From the NCBI GenBank assembly GCA_963725895.1, contig CAVSAJ010000001.1, positions 1,798,001 through 1,862,000 on the forward strand: a stretch of DNA of 64,000 bases, read 5' to 3'. Made by a program: the position numbers and the translations under genes. Of this stretch, positions 17,907 through 26,355 are shown piece by piece (the stretch's first letter is position 1; each line of letters opens with the position of its first letter). The notes under the pieces are model-generated. The model did not search any database and was not told where the DNA came from. It was given only the letters and a program-made list of their open reading frames with translations. Origin of the DNA: Bog-473 sp963725895. Lineage in GTDB: Bacteria > Actinomycetota > Acidimicrobiia > Acidimicrobiales > RAAP-2.

Positions 17907-17918
17907 CTATCTAGATAG
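17907..17918 (-). promoter_or_regulatory. Palindrome in the sufB promoter region
   Basis: The 12-base perfect palindrome CTATCTAGATAG lies 34 bases upstream of the sufB ATG, in an A/T-rich pocket (TTGTTACTATCT on the sense strand of sufB). It could be an operator overlapping the promoter. No regulator can be named from the sequence. Confidence 0.4.
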
Positions 17919-17989
17919 TAACAACTACCCCAGCCTGCCGAAACGCCATCATCGAGCCACCTGCGTGTTGCCAGGCGAGGCGTGGCGGC

Positions 17990-20236
17990 GTGGCAGGCTC
18001 TGCGTCCATGGCTGGTCCCCCGCTCGCCCCCCGACGACCGCATATCGTCACGGCCCACGGGGACGGCCGGGAGGATCCCTGGTTCTGGCTGCGTGACCGC
18101 GACGACCCGGAGGTGCTCACCTACCTCGAGGCCGAGAACGCGTACACCGCCCAGGAGACGGCCCCGCTGACCGGTCTCCAGACGACGCTCTTCGAGGAGA
18201 TGAAGTCGCGGATCAAGGAGACCGACATGTCGGTCCCGGCGCGCCGGGGCCCCTGGTGGTACTACACGCGCACCGAAGAGGGCAAGGACTACGCCATCCA
18301 CTGCCGGCGTCCCGCCCGCGGCCCCGACGAGCTCCCGCCGGCGGGCGAACCCGGTGGTGAGGAACAGGTCATCCTGGACGAGAACCGGTTGGCAGAGGGG
18401 TCGGAGTACTTCGCACTCGGCGGCGCCGTCGTCAGTCATGACCACGACTGGCTGGCCTATGCGACCGATCGCCTGGGCAACGAGAAGTACGAGCTGCGCT
18501 TCCTGCCTCTCGACGCCGAGATCTCACCGGCCACCGCCGCCGAATCGGTCCTGGACGTGGGCTACGGCCTGGCCTGGTCGGCCGAGACCGACTACGTCTT
18601 CTACGTCCGGCTCGATGAGGCGCAGCGCCCCTTCCAAGTCTGGCGCCACCACCTCGGGAGCGATCCGCAGGGTGACGTGCTCGTCTTCGAGGAGCCCGAC
18701 CGCCGTTTCGGCCTCGGCACGGGGTCGACCCGCGACGCCGCCTTCGTACTGATCGGGCTCCACAGCACGAACACCACCGAGTGGCTGTCCATCCCATCGG
18801 CGACGCCCTTGTCCGAGCCCACCGTGGTGATGCCGCGGCGCGAGGGGATCGAGTACGCCGTCGACCACCTCTCTCGCGCGCCGGGCGGCTCAGGCAACCC
18901 AGACGGCGACGGCAGCGCGGGGGGTCCTCCAGCCCCAGGTTGGTTCGTCGCGCTGACCAACGAGGACGCCAAAGACTTCCGGGTCCTCGCCGCGCCTGAC
19001 TCCGGGGGTGAGTGGCGCGAGCTCGTGCCCCATCGGCCGGGGGTGCGCGTGGAAGACGTCGACGCCTTCGCGGGCGCCCTGGTCTTGAGCGAGCGGACCG
19101 AAGCACAGACCCTCGTCCGCGTCCTCCCGCTCCCCGAGACTGCAGATCCGTTGGCCAACGACTTGCTCGAGTCGGGCTGGATCATCCCGTCGGCCGAGAG
19201 CCCGTCTTCGACCTGGCTCGGAGTGAACCCCGAACCCGAGATACGAACGCTGCGCTTCGGACGCACGTCGCTCGTGACCCCCTCCAGCGTGCTGCAGATC
19301 CGTCTCGACAGTCGAGAGGAGACGCTGCTCAAACAAGAGCCCGTTCTGGGCGACTTCGATGCGGCGCGCTACCGCACCTACCGGGAATGGGCGACGGCGC
19401 CCGATGGGACGAGAGTGCCGATCTCTGTCGTACACCGCAGAGACCTCGCGCTGCCCACACCGTGTCTGCTCTACGGCTACGGCGCGTACGAGATATCGAT
19501 CGATCCCTCCTTCTCGCACCATCGCATCTCCCTGCTCGACCGCGGCATGGTCTTTGCGATCGCGCATGTGCGGGGCGGCGGCGAGATGGGTCGAGCCTGG
19601 TACGAGGACGGGCGAATGGAGCACAAGGCGAACACCTTCTCGGACTTCATCGCGTGTGCGGGCCATCTCGTCGGCGCCGGCATCGCACGGCGCGACGCGC
19701 TGGCGGGTCGTGGCGGGTCCGCCGGCGGCCTGCTCATCGGCGCCGTCGCCAATCAGGCGCCCGAGCGCTTCCGAGCCCTCGTGGCGGAAGTCCCCTTCGT
19801 CGACTGTGTGACGACGATGCTCGACGACGAACTTCCCCTCACCGTCGGCGAATGGGAGGAGTGGGGCAACCCCGCCGCCGACGAGGCGGCCTACTGGCGA
19901 ATGCTCTCCTACTCCCCATACGACAACGTGACTGGCGAGAATCCTGATGGGACACGCCGCACCTATCCGGACCTCTTCGTCACGGCGGGCCTCAACGATC
20001 CCCGCGTCGCCTATTGGGAGCCGGCCAAGTGGGTCGCCAAGCTGCGCCACGACTCGCCCTCGACGCGGGTCGTCTTGCGCACCGAGCTCGGCGCGGGCCA
20101 CGGCGGCCCCTCGGGTCGCTACGACTCCTGGCGGGAGGAGGCCCTGGTCTACGCCTTTCTCCTCGATGCCCTCGGCCTTGCACCGCCTTCAGTCGCTCTC
20201 GAGGACCGCGGCGAAGAAGACTTCGCAGGCGCCTAG
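17990..20236 (+). CDS. ptrB: Prolyl oligopeptidase family serine peptidase (oligopeptidase B-like)
   Basis: A 748-residue S9A peptidase that cuts short peptides in the cytoplasm. The N-terminus has DPWFWLRDRDDPEVLTYLEA, followed by the seven-bladed propeller (SVPARRGPWWYYTRTEEGKD at its start). The C-terminal catalytic domain carries LYGYGAYEISIDPSFS, HVRGGGEMGRAWYEDGR, the nucleophile in AGRGGSAGGLLIG, the acid region TAGLNDPRVAYWEPAKW and the catalytic His in ELGAGHGGPSGR. ATG 18008 (MAGPPLAPRR) is an alternative start. The order of signatures fits oligopeptidase B, which cleaves after basic residues. No signal peptide is visible. Confidence 0.9.
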   Translation: MAGSASMAGPPLAPRRPHIVTAHGDGREDPWFWLRDRDDPEVLTYLEAENAYTAQETAPLTGLQTTLFEEMKSRIKETDMSVPARRGPWWYYTRTEEGKDYAIHCRRPARGPDELPPAGEPGGEEQVILDENRLAEGSEYFALGGAVVSHDHDWLAYATDRLGNEKYELRFLPLDAEISPATAAESVLDVGYGLAWSAETDYVFYVRLDEAQRPFQVWRHHLGSDPQGDVLVFEEPDRRFGLGTGSTRDAAFVLIGLHSTNTTEWLSIPSATPLSEPTVVMPRREGIEYAVDHLSRAPGGSGNPDGDGSAGGPPAPGWFVALTNEDAKDFRVLAAPDSGGEWRELVPHRPGVRVEDVDAFAGALVLSERTEAQTLVRVLPLPETADPLANDLLESGWIIPSAESPSSTWLGVNPEPEIRTLRFGRTSLVTPSSVLQIRLDSREETLLKQEPVLGDFDAARYRTYREWATAPDGTRVPISVVHRRDLALPTPCLLYGYGAYEISIDPSFSHHRISLLDRGMVFAIAHVRGGGEMGRAWYEDGRMEHKANTFSDFIACAGHLVGAGIARRDALAGRGGSAGGLLIGAVANQAPERFRALVAEVPFVDCVTTMLDDELPLTVGEWEEWGNPAADEAAYWRMLSYSPYDNVTGENPDGTRRTYPDLFVTAGLNDPRVAYWEPAKWVAKLRHDSPSTRVVLRTELGAGHGGPSGRYDSWREEALVYAFLLDALGLAPPSVALEDRGEEDFAGA

Positions 20237-20243
20237 AGAGTCT

Positions 20244-21269
20244 TCAGGGCGACGTGAACGTCGAGCTCGACGTGCCGTTCGAGCCGGTCGTGCCGGTCGT
20301 GCCGTTCGAGCCGGTCGTGCCGTTCGAGCCGGTCGTGCCGTTCGACCCCGCCATCACGAAATGAAGTGTGAACGGGGCCTGGTTGCCCGGCGGCAAGCTG
20401 ACAGCGGCCCCGTTCACGGTGGCGGCAAAGGCGCCCGGCGCGCCCGCGATCACAGTGACCGGACCCGTGGCGGAAATGGCGTGCGATTGCCCAGAGAACA
20501 GCGTCGCGGTGAACAGCACCGCCCCGGTCGTCGTGCTGGTGGCCTCGACCCAACACTCGCCGCTCGGGGCGGCCAGTACCAGTGAGTAGGTGGATGGGGT
20601 CACCTGGTAGGTGGCAGTGTGCGCGCTGGCCAGCTGCGGTGCGGAGACGGCCGGGGGAGCCGTTGTCGTGGTGGTCGTGGCATGCCGGTCCGTCGGGTGC
20701 CGGGTGGCGTGTGTCGTGGAGTGCGTCGTCGTCGCGGTATTGGCTGACTTTCCGTGATGGGTCGGGTTCGTGTGCAAGCCGGTGACGACCAAGACCACGA
20801 TCACGACCGCCACTGCGGCGACGGCGAGTGCGGGACCGCCCAGGCGGCGGGGCCGGTGGTTGATTCCGGTCATCGCCTTGTCCCTGCTGCCTGTCATGAA
20901 TGTCGCGGGAACCGCCTCTGGAGCGTCTCCGTGGACATCCTCGGTGGCATCCTCGTCGTCGAACCTCACTGGCTCGGACGGGTTCGGCACCAGCGGAGGG
21001 GGCACCGGTGGGACCAGGGTGTGGCCCGGCTCGGTGAGGCGGACGGCCGAGGAACCCGAGACTCGGAATGCACGAGCCGGGAAGCTGGCTCCGCCGTTGG
21101 AATCCTCCTGGTCCTGCGACGGCTGAGTCCGCATCTCCTCGAGGGTGTGCAGCTGCCGGTGGTAGTGCTCTACGGAGTGAACGTCGTCGTGTGAGCGGAG
21201 GCGCACGATGACGGCCACGACCACGACCGCGGCCACGACGACACCGATTACCCCACCTATCAGCACCAC
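20244..21269 (-). CDS. Membrane protein with RodZ-like DUF4115 C-terminal domain
   Basis: A 341-residue protein with two hydrophobic helices: one at the N-terminus (IGGVIGVVVAAVVVVAVIV) and one at about residues 147-166 (ALAVAAVAVVIVVLVVTGL). A Thr/His-rich linker leads to an extracellular beta domain like the C-terminus of RodZ (YSLVLAAPSGECWVEATSTT, then AISATGPVTVIAGAPGAFAA and VNGAAVSLPPGNQAPFTLHF). It ends in a repetitive tail of SNGTTG units. No helix-turn-helix is present, unlike true RodZ. A role in envelope shape or wall synthesis is only suggested. The first helix region may be a fused or separate N-terminal segment. Confidence 0.7.
   Translation of the reverse strand: MVLIGGVIGVVVAAVVVVAVIVRLRSHDDVHSVEHYHRQLHTLEEMRTQPSQDQEDSNGGASFPARAFRVSGSSAVRLTEPGHTLVPPVPPPLVPNPSEPVRFDDEDATEDVHGDAPEAVPATFMTGSRDKAMTGINHRPRRLGGPALAVAAVAVVIVVLVVTGLHTNPTHHGKSANTATTTHSTTHATRHPTDRHATTTTTTAPPAVSAPQLASAHTATYQVTPSTYSLVLAAPSGECWVEATSTTTGAVLFTATLFSGQSHAISATGPVTVIAGAPGAFAATVNGAAVSLPPGNQAPFTLHFVMAGSNGTTGSNGTTGSNGTTGTTGSNGTSSSTFTSP
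20272..20352. repeat. 18-bp tandem repeat in the tail of the RodZ-like gene
   Basis: Unit GTGCCGTTCGAGCCGGTC occurs at 20272, 20299 and 20317, with a half unit at 20290 and a degenerate copy at 20335. It encodes the SNGTTG repeats on the minus strand, so length changes by 9 or 18 bases keep frame. Confidence 0.85.
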
Positions 21270-21517
21270 CCCCTATTCAACAGGATTCACCGGGCGCATT
21301 GGGCCGCGGGACTTCACCTGGCGGCGCAGCGCGTCTGGGGTTCGCGGAGAGCGGAAACCGCCATGCATTCGGCGGTGTCCGGGGAGGTCGGACCTGCCCA
21401 GGGCCCACCCCCGCGTTGGTCACTCCAGGTGTCTCGCCGGTCGCCGGACAGCGCGCCGAAGGGGGCGTCGACGTCGCCGATGGCCGCCGATGGGCGCTGG
21501 TGGGTGCCGAGAAGAGC

Positions 21518-22063
21518 TCAGTTCTCCAAGCGAGGCCGGATCTCAGCCGCGATGTCATCTCGACGCGGGTTGTTTTGATCCCGCGCGGAGAGGACGGGCT
21601 CGGCGACTCCCCAATCAGCACCGACGGCGGGGTCGTCCCACGCCAGCCCGAGCTCGTCGTCGGGGTTGTAGTAGTTGTCGACCAGGTAGGTGAGGAGGAG
21701 GTCGCTCAACGCAGCGAACCCGTGCGCGACACCCGGAGGGATGTAGATGCCTTGGTCGACCTCTTCGTTCAGCTCGATCACCTCGGTCGCGCCGTCGGTC
21801 TTCGAGCCGATTCGCAGATCGTGCAACACCACACGGGCACGACCGCGCAGGAGATACCAGTAGTCAGCTTGGTGCCGGTGGAAGTGCAGGCCGACAAGCG
21901 CGCCCGCCTGCTTCTCCGAGCGGTTGCCCTGCACCATCTCTCGGCCGTTGGGAAACCAGCTGCGCCGATAGGTCTCGACGAAACGACCGCGCTGGTCGCC
22001 ATGCACGTCGGCCCGGACGAGCACCACGTCGTCGATGGTCGTCGAGGGGATCAGTTCTGGCAT
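21518..22063 (-). CDS. rfbC: dTDP-4-dehydrorhamnose 3,5-epimerase family protein
   Basis: A 181-residue cupin of the RmlC family, which epimerises the dTDP-keto sugar on the way to dTDP-rhamnose. Motifs are DQRGRFVETYRRSWF, the catalytic His region GALVGLHFHRHQADYWYLL, ARVVLHDLR and the GIYIPPGVAHGFAAL loop. Length is normal. No rmlA, rmlB or rmlD is nearby, so it may act on rhamnose or a related deoxysugar. Its ATG at 22063 is preceded after 25 bases by the stop of the flavin reductase gene. The spacer downstream of it (21270-21517) shows no gene. Confidence 0.85.
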   Translation of the reverse strand: MPELIPSTTIDDVVLVRADVHGDQRGRFVETYRRSWFPNGREMVQGNRSEKQAGALVGLHFHRHQADYWYLLRGRARVVLHDLRIGSKTDGATEVIELNEEVDQGIYIPPGVAHGFAALSDLLLTYLVDNYYNPDDELGLAWDDPAVGADWGVAEPVLSARDQNNPRRDDIAAEIRPRLEN

Positions 22064-22088
22064 CGGGCGAACGGTAGTAGTTCGCGCG

Positions 22089-22565
22089 TCAAGGAGCGAA
22101 ACGACCGAATCCGGAGCGGTAAAAGAGCAGTGGGTTGCCGTCTCCCACGTCCATGGCGACGACGTGGCCCGTTACCAGCTCGTGATCGCCACCGTCGAAG
22201 ATGTCACCAAGCCGACACTCGATCACGGCGAGCGAGCCGGTGATCACCGGTGATCCGGTGACACCATGCGACCAGCCGACGCCGTCGAACTTGTCGCCCC
22301 CTGAAATTGCAAAGGCGCGGCTCAGTGCTTCTTGGTGCTCCTCGAGGATGTTCACGCAGAACGCGCCCGCCTGGGCGATACGCGGCCAACTCGTTGAGCT
22401 GCGCGCCGGCGCCAGGATGACCATGGGTGGATCGAGGGACAACGCGGCGAACGACTGGCAGGTGAAACCGACCGGAACACCGTCTTCCAATGCGGTGACG
22501 ATGGTCACCCCGGTGGCGAAGTGGCCGAGCACCTCGCGGAACCGGGCCTGGTCGAGGCCCGACAC
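22089..22565 (-). CDS. Flavin reductase domain protein
   Basis: A 158-residue flavin reductase of the HpaC/HsaB type, which supplies reduced flavin to a two-component monooxygenase. Typical segments are FREVLGHFATGVTIVTA, GFTCQSFAALSLDPPMVILA, FCVNILEEHQEALSRAF and the end LLFYRSGFG. The partner oxygenase is not in the window. Its GTG start region lies 12 bases after the stop of the MBL-fold gene, so these minus-strand genes may share a transcript with the epimerase. Confidence 0.82.
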   Translation of the reverse strand: MSGLDQARFREVLGHFATGVTIVTALEDGVPVGFTCQSFAALSLDPPMVILAPARSSTSWPRIAQAGAFCVNILEEHQEALSRAFAISGGDKFDGVGWSHGVTGSPVITGSLAVIECRLGDIFDGGDHELVTGHVVAMDVGDGNPLLFYRSGFGRFAP

Positions 22566-22577
22566 GGTGACCTGCCC

Positions 22578-23477
22578 TCAAGCCTTGCCGAGGTCGACTG
22601 ACTGGGCTTCGTGGGCCGACGACACGTCCTCGATCATCTTGGCCTCGGGCAGCCGTCGGGCCTGGTTGAGAAGCCGGTCGAGCTCCCGGTCCGTGTGCGA
22701 CGGATCGTGGTGTGAGAGCAACAGGCGGTGCACTCCCGCTTCGGCTGCGACGTGCACGGCGTAGGCCGCCGTGGAGTGGCCCCAGTCAGCCTTGGCGGAG
22801 AACTCGTCGTCGGTGTATTGGCCGTCGTGAATAAGAAGGTCCACCCCCTGGCACAGCTCGAGCACCGCGTCGGGGATCGCCCGGCGGTCGAGCGGCGCCT
22901 GGTGATCGGACATGTAGGCGACGGATCGCCCGTCGGCCTCGACCCGGAACCCCAATGTCACCCCGCTGTGAGGGACGTGCCGAGCCATCACCTTGGCCTG
23001 CCCGACGGAGAAGTCCTCCGACCCGACGTCGATGGTGATCAACTCGCCCCGGAATTGCTCCATGTGGATCGGGAACACCGGGGGCTGCACGGCAGCGTGC
23101 AGCGCGTCCTTCAGACTGCCTTTGGGCTGGGCCGGCCCGTAGACGGTGAGCCGGGCCCCCGGGTCGTGCAATGGCCCGAAGAAGGGAATGCCCAGGATGT
23201 GATCGAAGTGGAGATGGGTCAGCAGGGCGGTCGCGTGGAGCGGCGTCCCAACGGCGCGCACTTCCCGCTGCAAGACGTCGCCCAGGGCGCGCAATCCCGT
23301 CCCGAGGTCGACGATCAGCGGTTCGTCGCCATCAATATCGATGACGAGGCACGACGTGTTACCGCCGTATCGCCGGTAGCGATCCCCCGAACATGGGCAC
23401 GACCCCCGCACGCCGTAGAACGTGACGTTCACCAGCCAAACGATACCCCGGCTCAGGGCAGTACGTTCTTCCCCCAT
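22578..23477 (-). CDS. MBL-fold metal-dependent hydrolase
   Basis: A protein of about 284-299 residues with the metal motif LTHLHFDHILGIPFF, then VPHSGVTLGFRVEADG, VAYMSDHQAP and LIHDGQYTDDEF, the order seen in phosphodiesterase-like MBL proteins (tRNase Z/PhnP side of the fold). The conserved core begins VTFYGVRGSCPC. A GTG at 23432 directly before it is the better start; the first ATG (23477) would overlap the divergent hydrolase start. Likely a cyclic phosphodiester or similar hydrolase, substrate unknown. Confidence 0.78.
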   Translation of the reverse strand: MGEERTALSRGIVWLVNVTFYGVRGSCPCSGDRYRRYGGNTSCLVIDIDGDEPLIVDLGTGLRALGDVLQREVRAVGTPLHATALLTHLHFDHILGIPFFGPLHDPGARLTVYGPAQPKGSLKDALHAAVQPPVFPIHMEQFRGELITIDVGSEDFSVGQAKVMARHVPHSGVTLGFRVEADGRSVAYMSDHQAPLDRRAIPDAVLELCQGVDLLIHDGQYTDDEFSAKADWGHSTAAYAVHVAAEAGVHRLLLSHHDPSHTDRELDRLLNQARRLPEAKMIEDVSSAHEAQSVDLGKA

Positions 23478-24369
23478 GGAACAGCCGACTGCCTCGATGG
23501 AGCCGCGGACCGTCCTCGCAAACGGGCTGGAGTTCGCCTACTTCGTCGACGGACCCAGTGACGGACCGCTGGCGCTGTGTCTTCACGGGTTCCCCGATAC
23601 CGCGTACACCTGGCGCTATCTGCTACCCGAGCTCGCGTCCGCCGGGTTCCGGGCGGTAGCACCCTTTTTGCGCGGCTACGCACCCACTCAGGTCCCGGCT
23701 GACGGCCACTACCAGATCGGCGCCGTTGTCCAGGACACCAACGCGCTGCACGACGCCCTCGGTGGCGGCGAGGACGCGGTGCTCATCGGACACGACTGGG
23801 GTGCTCTCGCGGCCTACGGAGCGGTGGCGTACCGTCCGGAGTACTGGCGGCGCGCTGTGACCGCCGCCGTGCCCCCGACGGCATCAATCGGCATGTCGTT
23901 GCTGACCTACGCCCAGCTCCAACGGAGCTGGTACATGTTTTTCTTTCTCTCTCCGCTGGCTGAAGCCGCCTTGCCCCTCGAGGACTACTCCTTCATCGAT
24001 CACCTCTGGCGCGACTGGTCACCCGGCTACGACGGGTCGTGGGACGTCGCCAAGGTGAAGGAATCAATCGGCGACCCAGAGCGCATCGTTGCGGCCATCA
24101 GCTACTACCGCGCGCTCTACGATCCCTCGCTCCAGGTGCCGGAGCTGGCAGACGAGCAAGCGGCTTCGTTGCTCCCGACGCCCAAGCCGACCCTGTACCT
24201 ACATGGCCGCGACGACAATTGCATGTTGCTCTCCTCCATCGGGTCACCACTCGACTTCTTGGCCAAGGGATCCGAGATGGAGATCGTTGACGGGACGGGT
24301 CACTTCCTCCACGTCGAGCGGCCCGACTTCGTCAACGCGCGCATCCTGGAATTTCTCTCCGCATCCTGA
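23476..24369 (+). CDS. Alpha/beta hydrolase (epoxide hydrolase-like)
   Basis: A 297-residue hydrolase. The oxyanion motif is CLHGFPDTAYTWRYLLPEL and the nucleophile is Asp in LIGHDWGALAAYG, as in epoxide hydrolases and haloalkane dehalogenases and not esterases. The acid region is LYLHGRDDNCM and the catalytic His is in GTGHFLHVERPDFV. The cap domain has YYRALYDPS, a Tyr-rich region consistent with epoxide binding. Start ATG 23476 is divergent from the MBL gene with almost no spacer, so promoters must overlap coding sequence. Confidence 0.83.
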   Translation: MEQPTASMEPRTVLANGLEFAYFVDGPSDGPLALCLHGFPDTAYTWRYLLPELASAGFRAVAPFLRGYAPTQVPADGHYQIGAVVQDTNALHDALGGGEDAVLIGHDWGALAAYGAVAYRPEYWRRAVTAAVPPTASIGMSLLTYAQLQRSWYMFFFLSPLAEAALPLEDYSFIDHLWRDWSPGYDGSWDVAKVKESIGDPERIVAAISYYRALYDPSLQVPELADEQAASLLPTPKPTLYLHGRDDNCMLLSSIGSPLDFLAKGSEMEIVDGTGHFLHVERPDFVNARILEFLSAS

Positions 24370-24408
24370 CGGGACGCCAAGGGTTCCGGCCCGCGTCGGA
24401 TCCTCCCT

Positions 24409-25314
24409 TCAGCGCAGGCGCAGCTCAGGCTCCGACGTGCCCCACCACCGTGCGAACCCCTCGTCGACCAGCGCAGCCGCCACTCGTCGGGCGCGAGCTT
24501 CGTCGTCAGGCCACCCACACGCGCCAGGGAGATCGGCATCGCGCACCCCGCCACGGCGCAGCGCATCGAGCAAGCGTCCCCTGCCTTGCCGATCCGAACC
24601 GGCGAAGGTGCTCTGGGGCCGTGCTGTTGGCGAGGAGCGCCACGGATCCGGGCCGTCCTGGGCCTCGCCGTTCCGCACGTTCCGCCACGCACACTGCCGC
24701 CGCATCGGACACACGCGGCACTCCGGTTGGGCCGTGCACACCATTGCACCAAGGTCGAACATCGTTTGGTTGAACCCCCACGAGTCGCCCGCCGGGACCA
24801 ACCGGTCTCCGAGGTCCATCGCGGCGTGGACCGACAACGGCGCTCCTGCGACGCAGCGGGCGAGCACCCGGACGGCGTTGGTGTCAACGGTGGCGACGTC
24901 CTCGCCGAAGGCGAAGGACCGCACCGCCCGAGAGGTGTAGGCGCCGACCCCGGGCAGGGCTCGCAGCGCCGCGTCCCCCGATGGCACCACCCCACTGTGC
25001 TCGGTCACGACAGCCATGGCCGCACGGTGCAGATTCAGGGCTCGCCGGTTGTACCCGAGCCCCGACCACAGGCGGACCACGTCTGCGGATCGCGCCCGAG
25101 CACACGCTGCGGGGCTAGGAAAGGCGGCGAGGAAGCGCTCGTAGTGCGGGACGACGCGCGCCACCTGGGTCTGTTGCAGCATCACCTCGGAGACGAGAAT
25201 CATCCAAGGATCACGGGTACGCCGCCAGGGCAGGTCACGGCGGTGCTCAGCACCCCACTCGAGGAGGCGCCGGCGAAACCGCCGCGCCCGCTCGGCCGGG
25301 AGCGGCGGTAGCTC
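24409..25314 (-). CDS. mutY: A/G-specific adenine glycosylase MutY, start uncertain
   Basis: MutY removes adenine mispaired with 8-oxoguanine. Visible are the catalytic Glu region SEVMLQQTQVARVVPHYERF, the HhH ALPGVGAYTSRAV, the catalytic Asp in VATVDTNAVRVLAR and the four-Cys cluster motif CTAQPECRVCPMRRQC. The first Cys spacing is five residues; E. coli MutY and EndoIII have six. The first ATG (25203) cuts off the opening helix; the open frame continues upstream with LLEWGAEHRRDLPWRRTRDP to about 25314, touching the MaoC stop, without an ATG, GTG or TTG. An undetected indel or a rare start codon is likely. There is no C-terminal NUDIX-like domain. Confidence 0.83.
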   Translation of the reverse strand, partial: ELPPLPAERARRFRRRLLEWGAEHRRDLPWRRTRDPWMILVSEVMLQQTQVARVVPHYERFLAAFPSPAACARARSADVVRLWSGLGYNRRALNLHRAAMAVVTEHSGVVPSGDAALRALPGVGAYTSRAVRSFAFGEDVATVDTNAVRVLARCVAGAPLSVHAAMDLGDRLVPAGDSWGFNQTMFDLGAMVCTAQPECRVCPMRRQCAWRNVRNGEAQDGPDPWRSSPTARPQSTFAGSDRQGRGRLLDALRRGGVRDADLPGACGWPDDEARARRVAAALVDEGFARWWGTSEPELRLR

Positions 25315-25825
25315 AGTCCCAGACGTCGTCGCCGTAGGGACGCTGGCGCGGCGGCGCTGCCGCCGTCTTCCAGACCATGAGCTTGCGGCGGAAGTAGCAG
25401 ACCTCCTCGCCGCGTTGGTTGAACGCCTTGGTCTCGACCGTCACGATGCCGCGATCGTCCTTTGACTTCGACGGCGTGGCCTCGAGGACGCGCGTCTCGG
25501 CATAGATGGTGTCGCCGTGGAACGTTGGCGACCGATGGAGGAGGGACTCGACCTCCAGATTGGCAATGCACGAGCCACTCACGTCGGGAACGCTCATCCC
25601 GAGGGTGAGGGAGTAGACGAGGTTTCCCACCACCACGTTCTTGCCCTGAACGGTCTCGTGCTCGGCGAACCACGCGTTGGTGTGCAGCGGATGGTGGTTC
25701 ATGGTGATCATGCAAAAGAGATGGTCGTCATATTCGGTGATGGTCTTGCCCGGCCAGTGTCGGTAGATGTCGCCGGGGACGAAGTCCTCCAGGTAACGGC
25801 CGAACGGACGGTCGTAGACCGTCAT
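25313..25825 (-). CDS. MaoC-like hotdog hydratase
   Basis: A 170-residue single-hotdog protein. The hydratase motif region is YDDHLFCMITMNHHPLHTN with the catalytic Asp/His pair, followed by GNLVYSLTLGMSV and HRSPTFHGDTIYAETRVLE. It resembles actinobacterial mesaconyl-CoA (methylmalyl-CoA) hydratases of the ethylmalonyl-CoA pathway, which would fit the Mcd and Mcl genes 3-6 kb away, but other enoyl-CoA hydratases look alike. Its ATG overlaps the stop of the upstream DUF gene by ATGA (25822-25825). Confidence 0.75.
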   Translation of the reverse strand: MTVYDRPFGRYLEDFVPGDIYRHWPGKTITEYDDHLFCMITMNHHPLHTNAWFAEHETVQGKNVVVGNLVYSLTLGMSVPDVSGSCIANLEVESLLHRSPTFHGDTIYAETRVLEATPSKSKDDRGIVTVETKAFNQRGEEVCYFRRKLMVWKTAAAPPRQRPYGDDVWD

Positions 25826-26259
25826 TCGGCCACCTGCTGGGGCAGTGGCCGGGTCGTAAAGCCAAGTGAAGCCCCCGGGAGAGCCTCACCGTCGATCGTC
25901 AGCCGCCAGGCGAACCGGGTCCCTGGTGCGAGAGGAATGGGCCCGAGGTTCACGGCCAGCGCGACGTCGATGGGGGATCCCTCGGGGATCCCTTGCGGCT
26001 GGCTCACGGTGAACTCTCCGCGGACCTCCACCGGTTGGGAGCCCTCCGCCGTCTCCATCATCACCGGCTGCCCGTCGGCATCCTCCAAGAAGAGCTCCCA
26101 GTGGTGGGGCTTCTCGGCCTCGTGCCAGTCCACGTCGATCTTCAAGGCGACGGCCGAAGGAACGGGGTCCGGTCCAGTCATGCTCCAGCCGCCGCCCAGT
26201 ATGAACAGCTTTCCGTCGGAGACTTGGGCGGCGTCGCACAGCAGCATCGTCACTTTCAC
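25822..26259 (-). CDS. Conserved hypothetical protein (DUF6941-like)
   Basis: A 145-residue protein, probably a beta-sandwich. The start KVTMLLCDAAQVSDGKLFIL followed by GGGWSMTGPDPVPS is a conserved opening I recall from uncharacterised actinobacterial proteins; later parts include WHEAEKPHHWELFLEDADG and GTRFAWRLTIDGE. I place the start at GTG 26259, giving VKVTMLLCDAAQ. No catalytic motif can be named. It is translationally coupled to the MaoC gene, which is the only hint about its role. Confidence 0.65.
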   Translation of the reverse strand: MKVTMLLCDAAQVSDGKLFILGGGWSMTGPDPVPSAVALKIDVDWHEAEKPHHWELFLEDADGQPVMMETAEGSQPVEVRGEFTVSQPQGIPEGSPIDVALAVNLGPIPLAPGTRFAWRLTIDGEALPGASLGFTTRPLPQQVAE

Positions 26260-26355
26260 GGGGAGGGAGGTTATCGGCCCGCCGGGAAGGGCCGATAGAG
26301 AGCTGGAGGGAGGGAGTCGGGTCCTCAGGACGCCAGACATCCCCGGAGGGGACCG

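Noticed and set aside
20272..20352. The 18-bp repeat as a regulatory or CRISPR-like array
   Set aside because: It is inside a coding sequence and encodes SNGTTG units; there are no spacers.
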